DNA of 43,505 nt from Bacteroidales bacterium (GTDB taxonomy: Bacteria > Bacteroidota > Bacteroidia > Bacteroidales > TTA-H9). The translations under genes were made by a program, and so were the position numbers. The stretch lies in the NCBI GenBank assembly GCA_028689615.1, contig JAQVCV010000038.1, positions 1-43,505 on the forward strand, written 5' to 3'. Shown one piece after another: positions 1-8,541 of the stretch (positions within the stretch are counted from its first letter, which is position 1; each line of letters begins with the position of its first letter). The notes under the pieces were generated by a model, which ran no database searches, was not told where the DNA came from, and saw nothing but the letters and a program-made list of their open reading frames with translations.

Positions 1-1318
1 TATAAACCAGACCACCGGCTAGGTATCCTGCCAAAGCCAGCAGACTCACTTTTTTCAGGTACCATATGAAGTCGATTTTTTCCATACCCATCACGGCAAC
101 ACCGGCAGCCGATCCGATAATCAGGACGCTTCCGCCTGTACCGGCACAATAGGCCAGAAATTCCCAGAAATAGTGATCGGTGGGGAAGGCAGTTGCATAC
201 ATTCCCATGGCACCTGCAACCAAAGGCACATTGTCAACAATGCTCGACAGTACCCCGATGATGAGGTTGATAACATAGAGGTTTCCAACATGCTCGCTTA
301 AAGCCTTCGAGAGCAGATCGAGGTGCCCTGCCACTTGAAGGGCAGCTACGGCAGTAAGGATTCCAAGGAAGAAAAGGATGCTGGGCACATCCACTTTGCG
401 CAGCACACCCACAATGGTGAGGTGGGCTTTGTCTTCATCGTTTTTGGCTTTGTGCAGAAGCTCGGTGGTGAGCCAAAGCAGGCCTAAACCCCACAACATT
501 CCCAGGAATGGAGGAAGGTGTGTAAAAGTTTTGAACACGGGAACGAAAAGCAACGATCCTACCCCGAGGAAGAAGAGGAAGTTGCGTTCAAAAGCAGTGG
601 TTTCCATCCCGTGCCCGTTGGTGTCGTCGGCGTTGGGACGCGAAACGGTTCCTTTCATGGTGAAACTTAATATGGCCAGGGGCACCAACATGCTTACAAG
701 GCTGGGAAGGAAGGTTTTTACAATGATGTTGACTGTGGTTACGTGGCCTGCAATCCAAAGCATGATGGTGGTCACATCACCAATGGGACTCCAGGCGCCT
801 CCGGCATTGGCAGCCACTATCACCATTCCGGCATAGAACCAGCGGTCGTGTCTGTCGGCTATGAGTTTGCGCAACAAGGCTACCATCACGATGGAGGTAG
901 TGAGGTTGTCGAGAACTGCCGACATGAAAAAGGTGATGACACTGGTCACCCACAGCAACTTCACCTTTTTGGTTGTTTTAATCTTATCGGTAATAATACG
1001 GAATCCTTCATGCGAATCAACCAGTTCCACAATGGTCATGGCTCCCAACAGGAAGAAAATGATTTCGCTGATTTCGCCCAGATGTTCCAAAAGGGCGTGA
1101 TGAGAAAGCCAGTCAGCAAAATTTCCGCCGGCTACTTCGCTCAGGTATTGTTTAAATGAACTGGCATTGACAAGCAGTTCCTGTCCTCCAAACATCAGCA
1201 ATACCCACATGAGTACTCCAAGCAGAAGGGCTGTAGCCGATTTGTTCACCTTCAACGGGTGCTCGAGGGCTATGGCTGCATAACCCACGATGAAAACAAA
1301 AATCATTAAATAAAACAT
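1..1318 (-). CDS. nhaD: NhaD-type Na+/H+ antiporter (3' end cut by window)
   Basis: Integral membrane antiporter of the NhaD branch of the ion transporter superfamily, expected to exchange Na+ (or Li+) for H+ across the inner membrane. The start is the ATG at 1318-1316; 439 codons are visible and the gene runs off the left edge, so only the last few residues should be missing. The protein is almost entirely hydrophobic helices in two halves. Each half carries the DN pair typical of the family (SAVLDNLTTS and SSIVDNVPL), and the first half has the NAGGAWSPIGDVTT motif. A TACCTTTG -7 box lies at 1347-1354 with TTTG 21 nt upstream of it, which supports this start. A second, only distantly similar permease lies at 14999-16300. 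Family assignment is firm; the exact ion is inferred. Confidence 0.9.
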   Translation of the reverse strand, partial: MFYLMIFVFIVGYAAIALEHPLKVNKSATALLLGVLMWVLLMFGGQELLVNASSFKQYLSEVAGGNFADWLSHHALLEHLGEISEIIFFLLGAMTIVELVDSHEGFRIITDKIKTTKKVKLLWVTSVITFFMSAVLDNLTTSIVMVALLRKLIADRHDRWFYAGMVIVAANAGGAWSPIGDVTTIMLWIAGHVTTVNIIVKTFLPSLVSMLVPLAILSFTMKGTVSRPNADDTNGHGMETTAFERNFLFFLGVGSLLFVPVFKTFTHLPPFLGMLWGLGLLWLTTELLHKAKNDEDKAHLTIVGVLRKVDVPSILFFLGILTAVAALQVAGHLDLLSKALSEHVGNLYVINLIIGVLSSIVDNVPLVAGAMGMYATAFPTDHYFWEFLAYCAGTGGSVLIIGSAAGVAVMGMEKIDFIWYLKKVSLLALAGYLAGGLVY

Positions 1319-1346
1319 ATGCAACTTTGTGAATGTAAATGAGAGG

Positions 1347-1354
1347 CAAAGGTA
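1347..1354 (-). promoter_or_regulatory. Promoter -7 box of nhaD
   Basis: Reads TACCTTTG on the minus strand, an exact match to the Bacteroidota -7 consensus TAnnTTTG. A TTTG (-33 like) sits at 1376-1379, 21 nt upstream. It lies 29 nt before the nhaD start. Confidence 0.7.
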
Positions 1355-1530
1355 TGGATTTCCTTTTAAAAAAATCAAACCATTGGTATGAATTATTCGG
1401 CAATGAATGGATTATCAGCAGGTGTTCCATCTCCAAACAGGCAGGATCAGAAAGCTTGTCAAGTGTGGAACTGTTTTAGTACAATCAAATGATCATCTCT
1501 TCGTTGATCTTTAAGTAAAAACATTGCTCG

Positions 1531-1905
1531 ATGTATCAATCTGATCAAATAACGGTTGTGGTGCTGGGTGCCAGCCTGAACCCTCACCGGTATGCTAATC
1601 TGGCTGTAAATGAATTGACTGAGGCAGGTTACAATGTTGTGGCCATTGGAAATAGGGAGGGTGTAATCGGCGGGGTAGCTGTTTCAACCCGTTTGCATCC
1701 CGCACAACAGGCTCACACAGCAACGGTATATCTCCGGCCTTCGGTTCAGGCGCTTTATGAGGCGTGGCTCTTGAGCGGCAGCGTGAAGCGTGTTGTTTTT
1801 AATCCCGGAACCGAAAACCTTCCACTGCGATCGCGTTTGGAAGCTGCCGGAGTAGAGGTGGTGTTTGATTGTACGCTCGTAATGCTTTCGCGTGGTGTGT
1901 TTTAG
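1531..1905 (+). CDS. CoA-binding domain protein (YccU-like, CoA_binding_2)
   Basis: A 124-residue single-domain Rossmann protein of the small CoA-binding family (Pfam CoA_binding_2 type). What shows this: the opening strand and turn TVVVLGASLNPHRYANLAV, the characteristic order strand-GASxxPxRYxxxA, and the late VVFNPGTEN segment that matches the conserved W/F-x-x-P-G-T-E-N region. Size fits the family (about 120-140 residues). These proteins bind CoA or a related nucleotide, but their cellular role is not established, so no more specific function is given. It stands alone on the plus strand, divergent from nhaD, with about 210 bp between them and about 95 bp to the next gene. Confidence 0.8.
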   Translation: MYQSDQITVVVLGASLNPHRYANLAVNELTEAGYNVVAIGNREGVIGGVAVSTRLHPAQQAHTATVYLRPSVQALYEAWLLSGSVKRVVFNPGTENLPLRSRLEAAGVEVVFDCTLVMLSRGVF

Positions 1906-1999
1906 ATACTGCAATCTTGTTTTCTGCAACCATGTGGTGTTATTTTCCTAATTTAGTGGCCGTTTTGGGAAAGGCTGTCCCAATTAAATACTCATACAT

Positions 2000-3313
2000 A
2001 TGATTTCTTCACGTTTTAATCTTAAGGTAGTATTTGCATCGATGGTTTTGGTGTTGCTGTATGTTCATCTTCCGGCCCAGGTGGTTGTAAGATTGCACAA
2101 CGATACCACTTGCACTCCCGATACTGTTCACGTGGGTGTTTCGGCTGGGAACATCAGCAATGTAGCTTCTTTTGATTTGTTGTTTACTTTCGATGAGTCG
2201 GTTTTGCGATTCGACAGCATTGCCTGGGCTATCCCGTTCCTTGATGGTTATATGAACAGCAGCTTTATTGCACCAAACAAGGTTAGACTTACCTGGGACT
2301 CAGTGGTTTTGTTACAGGTTAACAACGAGGCTGTTCTGTTCCGGCTTCAGTTTAGTGCCATCGGTACAGGCTCCGCACCTCTGGTTTGGGATGTGGCAGG
2401 AAGCTCTTTTACCGACAATCAGGGCGAACAGCCCGAAAAGGATATGTACGATGCAGCCGTTAAAGTCAGCCAGAAAGCGATAAATTATACACTTACCCAG
2501 ATCATGGAAGGGTGTCGCAAAGACGAAAAGGGAAGGTATGCTATCTCTATCAGTTCCGGCACTCCTCCTTACAAAATCGATTGGCATGGTGGTTTTCTCA
2601 ATCCAGGTATCGATACCGTAGTAATTGGTTTGCGTGGTGGCATCCACAACCTGACACTGGTAGATGGCAACGGATGCCGTTACGATACAACCTATTCGGT
2701 GAAGGTGAAGCCGGCTCCACGCATTCGCATTTATACCGAAGAGGAGAATCCGTACGTTATTCTGCAAAAACCCGATGTTCAGTTTTTCTCAAATATTGAT
2801 TCCATCAACCAGGCAGACAACTCGGTGCCGTCGTGGCAATGGAACTTTGGTGAACCCGATAGCAGCCGGTCAACCCTTACCAACCCTTTGCACACTTTCA
2901 AAACAGCGTTTTCAGTACTCGAAAACGGAGGCACGCAATACACCGTTACCCTGTGGGCAATCAGTGTTAATGGTTGCGATACAACTGTTTATAAGGATGT
3001 TCAGATTGAAAAGCCTAAGCCAAATGTCTATAATGTATTCACCCCCAATGGCGATGGGAAAAACGAATTGTTTACCATCAGGGGGAGTGAGAACCCGGAG
3101 TTGGAAGAGTGGGTATTAACCCAATTCTACGACAGAATGGAATTGGTGGTTTACGATCGCAATGGCCGAAAGGTTTTCGAGTCAAACGATTACCAAAACG
3201 ATTGGGATGGCGGTGGCCATGCTGACGGCACTTATTATTATGTGCTGAAATGCTATGGCAGGTTTGGTGAAGAAACTTATCAGGGTGCTGTGATGATTCT
3301 TACCGGCCAGTAA
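2000..3313 (+). CDS. T9SS-exported protein: cohesin-like, SprB-like and PKD domains with gliding-motility C-terminal domain
   Basis: A 437-residue secreted or cell-surface protein. Residues 1-27 are a signal peptide ending near LPAQ. Residues about 28-150 look like a cohesin-type beta sandwich (FDLLFTFDESVLRFDS, then VLFRLQFSAIGTGSAPL). Residues about 160-240 resemble a SprB repeat (GCRKDEKGRYAISISSGTPPY). A PKD-like domain follows (WQWNFGEPDSS). The last 90 residues are the gliding motility-associated C-terminal domain (NVFTPNGDGKNELF, then YDRNGRKVFES and WDGGG), the signal for the type IX secretion system in Bacteroidota. It shares this tail and the PKD fold with the giant protein at 20673-30080. 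Exported location is well supported; the ligand or function is unknown. Confidence 0.85.
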   Translation: MISSRFNLKVVFASMVLVLLYVHLPAQVVVRLHNDTTCTPDTVHVGVSAGNISNVASFDLLFTFDESVLRFDSIAWAIPFLDGYMNSSFIAPNKVRLTWDSVVLLQVNNEAVLFRLQFSAIGTGSAPLVWDVAGSSFTDNQGEQPEKDMYDAAVKVSQKAINYTLTQIMEGCRKDEKGRYAISISSGTPPYKIDWHGGFLNPGIDTVVIGLRGGIHNLTLVDGNGCRYDTTYSVKVKPAPRIRIYTEEENPYVILQKPDVQFFSNIDSINQADNSVPSWQWNFGEPDSSRSTLTNPLHTFKTAFSVLENGGTQYTVTLWAISVNGCDTTVYKDVQIEKPKPNVYNVFTPNGDGKNELFTIRGSENPELEEWVLTQFYDRMELVVYDRNGRKVFESNDYQNDWDGGGHADGTYYYVLKCYGRFGEETYQGAVMILTGQ

Positions 3314-3377
3314 TCGGTTGGAATTGGTTTGCCTGTAAGCAGGCATTGTAGTTTTTATCTCTTTAAAACAAGTAAGC

Positions 3378-4409
3378 ATGGCTGTTGGGCTGCTGCCGGT
3401 GGAAGAGTTTCTTCATCATTCAAAGGGTGGTCTGATTGTAGATGTGCGGGCTCCCTCGGAGTTTTCCCGTGGCCACATTCCTGGCTCAGTCAATGTTCCT
3501 GTTTTTACCGATGAGCACAGAGCTCTGGTAGGAACTGAATTTGCCCGCGAGGGTCAAATGGCGGCAATTGTGCTTGGGCTTCAACTTATTGGTCCTGAGT
3601 TGGCTGGCAGAGCCAGGGAGCTTCTAGGCAGGGCTCATCCCGGAAGCAGGGTATTTGTGTATTGCTGGCGGGGTGGAATGCGCAGCGAAGCCATGTCGTG
3701 GCTTTTTGGATTGCTGGGTTATGAGGTTTTCAGGTTGAAGGGTGGTTACAAGGCTTTTCGCGGGGTTGTTCAGCAGTCTTTCGCAAGTCCTTACAAACTT
3801 CACGTTGTGGCAGGTGCCACCGGATCGGGAAAGACCGAGATCTTAACTGAACTTCAGCGTATAGGCCAGCAGGTTGTCGATCTGGAAGCATTGGCAAACC
3901 ATCGCGGATCGGCCTTTGGTGGTTTGGGTTTGGGCGACCAACCTTCAACCGAGCAATTCGAGAATTTGCTTTGGAAGCACCTGGGCTTCTTCGATTCTTC
4001 CAAGCCGGTATGGGTTGAAGACGAGAGTATCTCAGTGGGTCGTTGTTTCGTTCCCGCCCCTTTTTTTAAAGCCATGCAGGAGGCTCCGGCCTGGGTTGTT
4101 GAAGTACCAAGAAGCAGCCGTATCGAAAGGTTGGTAGAGATGTATGGCAGCGTTTCCTTCGATTTGCTTGGAGAAGCATTGGTTAAAATTTCCAAACGGC
4201 TGGGGGGCGATCGTTATCAGTCAGCCTCAAAGGCTCTTGAACGTGGCGACCTTGGAAAGGTGGTTGAAGAGGTTCTGTTTTATTACGATAAAGCTTATCT
4301 GTATTGTCTGTCGCATCGCGATCCTTCACGGGTTTGTCGCATTACTGTTCCCGACTATCCTGCCGCTACTGCCATCCAGTTGGTGGCACTTAGTCAGACG
4401 ACTCTTTGA
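3378..4409 (+). CDS. mnmH: tRNA 2-selenouridine synthase
   Basis: MnmH (SelU) replaces sulfur by selenium in 2-thiouridine at the wobble position of tRNAs for Lys, Glu and Gln, via a geranylated intermediate, using selenophosphate. The 343 residues have the two expected parts. The N-terminal rhodanese domain carries the active Cys96 in YCWRGGMRS, and the C-terminal P-loop domain has the Walker A motif GATGSGKT at 146-153. LEALANHRGSAFGG is the family signature between them. Length is normal for the family. The 3' end overlaps the 3' end of convergent nth by 20 bp. The gene implies a selenophosphate synthetase (SelD) elsewhere in the genome; none is in this window. Confidence 0.93.
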   Translation: MAVGLLPVEEFLHHSKGGLIVDVRAPSEFSRGHIPGSVNVPVFTDEHRALVGTEFAREGQMAAIVLGLQLIGPELAGRARELLGRAHPGSRVFVYCWRGGMRSEAMSWLFGLLGYEVFRLKGGYKAFRGVVQQSFASPYKLHVVAGATGSGKTEILTELQRIGQQVVDLEALANHRGSAFGGLGLGDQPSTEQFENLLWKHLGFFDSSKPVWVEDESISVGRCFVPAPFFKAMQEAPAWVVEVPRSSRIERLVEMYGSVSFDLLGEALVKISKRLGGDRYQSASKALERGDLGKVVEEVLFYYDKAYLYCLSHRDPSRVCRITVPDYPAATAIQLVALSQTTL

Positions 4410-5043
4410 CTTGCTTTTCAAAGAAGCGGCACCATGCACTTATTCCACATTTCAGGCAATCTGGTTTGCGGGCTTTGCACACGTAGCGGCCATGCAAAAT
4501 CAACCAGTGGTGAGCATCGGGAATCATATCCGGCGGGATGTGTTTTACAAGTTGTTTTTCGGTTTCAAGCGGGTTTTTTGCTCCTATGGTCAACCCGATG
4601 CGCGCAGCCACCCTGAATACGTGCGTATCGACTGCCATTGCTGGTTTTTGATAAACAACAGAAGCAATCACATTGGCTGTTTTCCTGCCCACACCGGGCA
4701 GTTGCATGAGCTCTTCGATGGTATCGGGGACCACTCCGTTGAATTTTGTTGTAAGGGTTTGAGCCATTCCCAACAGGTTGTTGGCTTTGTTGTTGGGATA
4801 GGAGCAGGAACTGATAAGGCTGAAGATATCGTCGCGGCTGGCAGCAGCCAGATGTGCAGCATCAGGGAATTGGCGAAAGAAAGGGGGAGTTATGAGGTTT
4901 ACCCGTTTATCGGTACATTGTGCAGAAAGGATTACTGCAACCAGAAGTTCGTAAGGCGAACAGTAGTGCAATTCTGTTTTGGGTTCTGGCATGTTGCGTT
5001 TGAACCAGTCGATAACATAGTCGTAGCGTTCTGCAATTTTCAT
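4390..5043 (-). CDS. nth: Endonuclease III (DNA glycosylase/AP lyase)
   Basis: Base-excision-repair enzyme that removes oxidised pyrimidines and cuts the abasic site. The 217 residues contain the helix-hairpin-helix LPGVGRKTAN with the catalytic Lys121, the catalytic Asp139 in VDTHVFR, and a C-terminal [4Fe-4S] loop with Cys189, 196, 199 and 205 (spacing C-x6-C-x2-C-x5-C). All key residues are present and the size is standard. Its 5' side is separated from rplT by a strong hairpin (5082-5114). A near-consensus -7 box (TACCTTCG, 5068-5075) sits 25 nt before the start. The 3' end overlaps mnmH by 20 bp, tail to tail. Confidence 0.96.
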   Translation of the reverse strand: MKIAERYDYVIDWFKRNMPEPKTELHYCSPYELLVAVILSAQCTDKRVNLITPPFFRQFPDAAHLAAASRDDIFSLISSCSYPNNKANNLLGMAQTLTTKFNGVVPDTIEELMQLPGVGRKTANVIASVVYQKPAMAVDTHVFRVAARIGLTIGAKNPLETEKQLVKHIPPDMIPDAHHWLILHGRYVCKARKPDCLKCGISAWCRFFEKQVKESSD

Positions 5044-5081
5044 TTTAAGATAAAGGGAGTTTGTTGGCGAAGGTACAAAAC

Positions 5082-5114
5082 AAAAAGGCTCATCGGGAAT
5101 AGATGAGCCTTTTT
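5082..5114 (-). terminator. Intrinsic terminator after rplT
   Basis: A 13-bp perfect stem (5082-5094 with 5102-5114) closes a 7-nt loop. Read on the minus strand it ends in TTTTTGTTTTG. It lies just downstream of rplT and upstream of nth, so it ends the infC-rpmI-rplT transcript. Confidence 0.85.
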
Positions 5115-5133
5115 AAAGGAGCCAGATGGTTGG

Positions 5134-5478
5134 CTATTTCACTTTATCAACAACAGCCTTGAAAGCTTCGGGCTGGTTCATGGCCAGATCGGCCAGAACT
5201 TTGCGATTCAGCTCGATACCGGCCTGATGCAATTTTCCCATGAAGACTGAGTACGACATTCCAAACTGACGGACACCAGCGTTGATACGGGTAATCCACA
5301 GCGCGCGGAAGCTTCTTTTTTTAGCTTTGCGGTCGCGGTATGCATACTGCTGACCTTTTTCCCATGAGTTTTTAGCAACAGTCCAAACGTTTTTGCGACG
5401 GCCGTACTGTCCACGGGTGAGTTTCAGGATTTTTTTGCGGCGTGCCCTTGAGGCAACTGCATTTACTGATCTGGGCAT
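5134..5478 (-). CDS. rplT: 50S ribosomal protein L20 (bL20)
   Basis: A 114-residue, very basic protein of normal bL20 length. It begins [19 protein letters not shown] and has the conserved [14 protein letters not shown] and WITRINAG segments. bL20 binds 23S rRNA early in large-subunit assembly. It is the last gene of infC-rpmI-rplT, the standard order. The 79-bp gap to rpmI contains a nested hairpin (5497-5533) that might be a control or processing site. A strong terminator follows. Confidence 0.98.
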   Translation of the reverse strand: MPRSVNAVASRARRKKILKLTRGQYGRRKNVWTVAKNSWEKGQQYAYRDRKAKKRSFRALWITRINAGVRQFGMSYSVFMGKLHQAGIELNRKVLADLAMNQPEAFKAVVDKVK

Positions 5479-5496
5479 AATTCAGTGTTTTTTACT

Positions 5497-5533
5497 TCAG
5501 CGTCCCGCTATTTTTCGGGAACTTGCATGCTGA
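5497..5533 (-). promoter_or_regulatory. Nested hairpin in the rpmI-rplT spacer
   Basis: Two nested stems: outer TCAGC (5497-5501) with GCTGA (5529-5533), inner TCCCG (5503-5507) with CGGGA (5516-5520). There is no U-tract behind it, so it is not a typical terminator. In other bacteria L20 represses its own operon by binding mRNA structures near rpmI. A similar role, or an RNase processing site, is inference only. Confidence 0.35.
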
Positions 5534-5557
5534 CAGTAAGGTTAATAATTGATTTAA

Positions 5558-5752
5558 TTAGCAGGCTAACATGCGTTTAACGTTTGCAGCATCGGCCTTT
5601 TCGACGATGGCAGAATAGGTGAGGTTCCTTTTCCGCTTGGTCGATTTTTTGGTCAGGATGTGGCTTTTGTAAGCATGAGCCCTCTTGATCTTACCAGTGC
5701 CGGTAAAGGTGAACCTTTTTTTGGCGCTGGATTTGGTCTTCATCTTAGGCAT
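5558..5752 (-). CDS. rpmI: 50S ribosomal protein L35 (bL35)
   Basis: A 64-residue, highly basic protein starting [14 protein letters not shown], with [18 protein letters not shown] matching the bL35 signature. Length is exactly what is expected. It sits 34 bp downstream of infC and 79 bp upstream of rplT on the same strand, the classic order. Confidence 0.98.
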   Translation of the reverse strand: MPKMKTKSSAKKRFTFTGTGKIKRAHAYKSHILTKKSTKRKRNLTYSAIVEKADAANVKRMLAC

Positions 5753-5786
5753 TACTTCGCAGTATTTAAATTAAAGGTTACGTATC

Positions 5787-6353
5787 TTATTTTTCGTTTT
5801 GCTTTTTGGGCGACAGAATCATGATCATTCTTTTACCTTCAAGTTTGGGAAGGCTTTCAACTTTGCCATATTCGATAAGTGCCTGGGCAAATTTCAGCAT
5901 GATAATTTCGCCTTTGTCTTTGTAAACAATGGTGCGCCCCCTGAAGAACACTTCCACTTTTACTTTGGCTCCTTCCTGAAGGAAGTTGGCTGCATGTTTT
6001 AGTTTAAAGTCAAAATCGTGATCGTCGGTATTGGGACCCAACCGGATCTCTTTCACAACGATCTTGGCCGATTTGGCCTTTAGCTCTTTTTGTTTGCGTT
6101 TCATTTCATACAGGAATTTACTGTAATCAACTAATTTGCAAACAGGTGGATTGGCCGTAGGGCTGATCTCAACCAGGTCAAGGTCCATGCTACGTGCAAT
6201 GTCGAGTGCCTCTTTAATGGAGACAATCTTTTGCTCAAAATCCTCGCCCACAACGCGTACCATCTGGGCTTTGATCTTCTCGTTCACTTTGTATGGCTCT
6301 TCTTTCCCTTTTCCTGTGGGAACGCGTGAAGGCCGGTTATTTGGTGCAGCTAT
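5787..6353 (-). CDS. infC: Translation initiation factor IF-3 with probable AUA start codon
   Basis: IF-3 binds the 30S subunit, prevents premature 50S joining and checks start-codon pairing. The body shows the N-domain (VNEKIKAQMVRVVGEDFEQ, then LDLVEISPTANPPVCKLVDY) and the C-domain (VKEIRLGPNTDDHDFDFK, then VKVEVFFRGR). The first ATG/GTG-type codon in frame is GTG at 6287, but that would remove residues (KEEPYK before VNE) that homologues usually have. Upstream in frame there is no ATG, GTG or TTG before the stop TAG at 6368-6366. The only plausible start is ATA at 6353-6351, which sits 8 nt after a perfect AGGAGG (6367-6362). That gives 188 residues. Rare starts in infC are known in other bacteria and allow IF-3 to limit its own synthesis. 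A TACCTTTG promoter box lies at 6403-6410. Confidence 0.95.
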   Translation of the reverse strand: MAAPNNRPSRVPTGKGKEEPYKVNEKIKAQMVRVVGEDFEQKIVSIKEALDIARSMDLDLVEISPTANPPVCKLVDYSKFLYEMKRKQKELKAKSAKIVVKEIRLGPNTDDHDFDFKLKHAANFLQEGAKVKVEVFFRGRTIVYKDKGEIIMLKFAQALIEYGKVESLPKLEGKRMIMILSPKKQNEK

Positions 6354-6361
6354 TGTAGTGT

Positions 6362-6367
6362 CCTCCT
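6362..6367 (-). promoter_or_regulatory. Strong Shine-Dalgarno of infC
   Basis: Perfect AGGAGG 8 nt upstream of the ATA codon at 6353-6351. Such a strong site stands out here, since most genes in this window have none. It is the main argument for the ATA start. Confidence 0.75.
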
Positions 6368-6402
6368 ATCAGGTTTGTACAACAATGATTTTTTTGGGAC
6401 TG

Positions 6403-6410
6403 CAAAGGTA
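6403..6410 (-). promoter_or_regulatory. Promoter -7 box of infC-rpmI-rplT
   Basis: TACCTTTG on the minus strand, exact TAnnTTTG, about 50 nt upstream of the infC start and just past the thrS stop. A TTGC about 17 nt upstream could act as -33. infC can therefore be transcribed separately from thrS. Confidence 0.65.
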
Positions 6411-6433
6411 TAAAAATTAATACGTTCGCAAGG

Positions 6434-8368
6434 TTAGTTCATCATTTTTTTTACTTCTTCTGCAATCATGGCAGCGAATTCAGTTGTGCCACGGGTTCCC
6501 AGATCACCTTCCCCTTGCTTGCGTACTGAAACATTGCCTTCGGCTTCTTCCTTTTCACCAACAATCAGCATGTATGGAACACGTTGTAATTCAGCATCTC
6601 TGATTTTTTTGCCAGTCTTTTCGTTGCGCTCATCAACCAATGCGCGAACATCGTTTGCTTCGAGTACCTGCTGAACCTGATGGGCATAATCAACAAATTT
6701 CTCGCTGATCGGCAGAATCATTACCTGTGTAGGGGTGAGCCACAAGGGGAATTTTCCGGCAGTATGCTCTAACAACACGGCAACAAACCGCTCCATCGAA
6801 CCAAACGGTGCGCGGTGAATCATGATGGGACGGTGTTTTTGGTTGTCGGCTCCAATGTATTCCAAATCAAAACGTTCGGGAAGGTTGTAGTCAACCTGAA
6901 TGGTGCCTAGCTGCCATTTCCGGCCTATAGCATCGCGAACCATGAAATCAAGCTTGGGGCCGTAGAAGGCTGCCTCGCCTTCGACGATGGAAGCGTTGAG
7001 CCCTTTTTCCTGAACAGCTTCAATAATGGCTTGCTCGGCTTTCTGCCAGTTCTCTTCCGAACCGATATATTTTTCAGTATTCTTTGGATCGCGTACTGAA
7101 ATCTGGGTGATGAAGTTTTCGAAATCGAGGGTTTTAAAGATGTGTAGCACGATGTCAATTACCCCGATAAATTCTTGTTTCAACTGATCGGGGCGACAGA
7201 AAATATGGGCATCGTCCTGTGTGAAGCTACGTACACGGGTGAGGCCATGCAGTTCGCCGCTCTGCTCGTAGCGATACACCGTTCCGAATTCGGCCAACCT
7301 GATGGGCAACTCTTTGTAAGAGTGTGGTTTGTGGCTGAATATCTCGCAGTGGTGGGGGCAGTTCATGGGTTTGAGCATGTATTGCTCGCCTTCTACCGGG
7401 GTGGAGATAGGCTGGAATGAGTCTTTGCCATATTTCTGGAAGTGTCCTGAAGTTTTGTACAGTTCCACGTTCCCGATGTGAGGAGTGATTACTTGCTGGT
7501 ATCCTGCCTTTTTTTGAACGGCTTTCAGGAAGTTTTCCAGTCGCTCGCGCAAGGCGGTGCCTTTAGGCAGCCAAATGGGAAGTCCCTGGCCTACCTTCTG
7601 GCTGAAGGTGAACAGGTCGAGCTCTTTGCCAAGTTTGCGGTGGTCGCGTTTTTTTGCTTCCTCAAGCAGCGCAAGGTGTTCGGTAAGTTGGCTGGCCTTT
7701 GGGAAGGTGATACCGTAGATGCGGGTAAGCATCTTGCGTTTCTCATCACCGCGCCAGTATGCCCCGGCCGTGGCAAGCAGTTTAACGGCTTTAATGTTGG
7801 AGGTATCGGGGAGGTGAGGGCCACGGCACAAATCGGTAAATTGCCCCGATTCGTAGAACGAAATGGTGCCATCTTCCAAGTCGGTGATGAGTTCAATTTT
7901 GTATTCATCACCTTTTTGGGTGAAATATTCCAAGGCTTCGGCTTTGCTAACCTCGCGGCGAACGAATTGCTGTTTTTCGCGGGCAAATTGAAGCATGGTC
8001 TCTTCGATTTTCTTGAAATCGTCAGTAGAAATCTGACGGTCGCCAAAGTCGATGTCGTAGTAAAACCCGTTTTCTACATCGGGTCCGATCCCGAATTTTG
8101 CGCCGGGGTAAAGGTGCTCGATGGCTTCGGCCATCAGGTGGGCTGAGGAGTGCCAGAAGGTGGCTTTGCCCTCTTCGTTATCCCAGGTGAAAAGCCTGAT
8201 TTCTGCATCGGCGTTGATGGGGCGTGTAAGATCCCACACTGCATCGTTTACCTTGATGGATAGTACATTGCGTGCAAGACCTTCGCTGATACTACGGGCG
8301 ATTTCCAGGCCTGTTACGCCTTCAGGGTACTGACGTACACTCTTGTCGGGGAGCGTTATGTTGATCAT
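6434..8368 (-). CDS. thrS: Threonyl-tRNA synthetase
   Basis: Class II synthetase that charges tRNA-Thr. The 644 residues follow the full bacterial plan: N-terminal TGS domain ([17 protein letters not shown]), editing domain with the [10 protein letters not shown] motif, and a catalytic core with the zinc-site cysteine in [14 protein letters not shown]. Class II motif 2 ([17 protein letters not shown]) and motif 3 ([13 protein letters not shown]) are present, and a C-terminal anticodon-binding domain closes it ([10 protein letters not shown]). It heads the conserved thrS-infC-rpmI-rplT order. A TACTTTTG -7 box lies 54 nt upstream of the start. Confidence 0.98.
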   Translation of the reverse strand: MINITLPDKSVRQYPEGVTGLEIARSISEGLARNVLSIKVNDAVWDLTRPINADAEIRLFTWDNEEGKATFWHSSAHLMAEAIEHLYPGAKFGIGPDVENGFYYDIDFGDRQISTDDFKKIEETMLQFAREKQQFVRREVSKAEALEYFTQKGDEYKIELITDLEDGTISFYESGQFTDLCRGPHLPDTSNIKAVKLLATAGAYWRGDEKRKMLTRIYGITFPKASQLTEHLALLEEAKKRDHRKLGKELDLFTFSQKVGQGLPIWLPKGTALRERLENFLKAVQKKAGYQQVITPHIGNVELYKTSGHFQKYGKDSFQPISTPVEGEQYMLKPMNCPHHCEIFSHKPHSYKELPIRLAEFGTVYRYEQSGELHGLTRVRSFTQDDAHIFCRPDQLKQEFIGVIDIVLHIFKTLDFENFITQISVRDPKNTEKYIGSEENWQKAEQAIIEAVQEKGLNASIVEGEAAFYGPKLDFMVRDAIGRKWQLGTIQVDYNLPERFDLEYIGADNQKHRPIMIHRAPFGSMERFVAVLLEHTAGKFPLWLTPTQVMILPISEKFVDYAHQVQQVLEANDVRALVDERNEKTGKKIRDAELQRVPYMLIVGEKEEAEGNVSVRKQGEGDLGTRGTTEFAAMIAEEVKKMMN

Positions 8369-8421
8369 TGTATAAAATTTTATGCCGACCGCTACAAACC
8401 AGCCGGCTGGTTAAGAGGGTG

Positions 8422-8429
8422 CAAAAGTA
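8422..8429 (-). promoter_or_regulatory. Promoter -7 box of thrS
   Basis: TACTTTTG on the minus strand (exact TAnnTTTG). The roughly 50-nt leader to the thrS ATG shows no T-box-like structure by eye. Confidence 0.6.
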
Positions 8430-8506
8430 GTGATTTCTAACAATAAAAGATAATCAACAGACCTCTCAATTGCGTTGATTCAGTTCATGAGGGGCAGCCT
8501 TTACAG

Positions 8507-8532
8507 GTTCTCGACCGTATAGGTCGTTGAAC
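8507..8532 (-). terminator. Hairpin downstream of the S37 peptidase gene
   Basis: CGACC (8512-8516) pairs with GGTCG (8522-8526) around a 5-nt loop, extended by GTTC/GAAC. It lies about 10 bp past the peptidase stop codon. No clear U-tract follows, so a terminator role is only tentative. Confidence 0.35.
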
Positions 8533-8541
8533 TGTATAGTG

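Noticed and set aside
7478-8146. 222-codon plus-strand frame within thrS
   Set aside because: Antisense shadow of a fully conserved synthetase; no motif.
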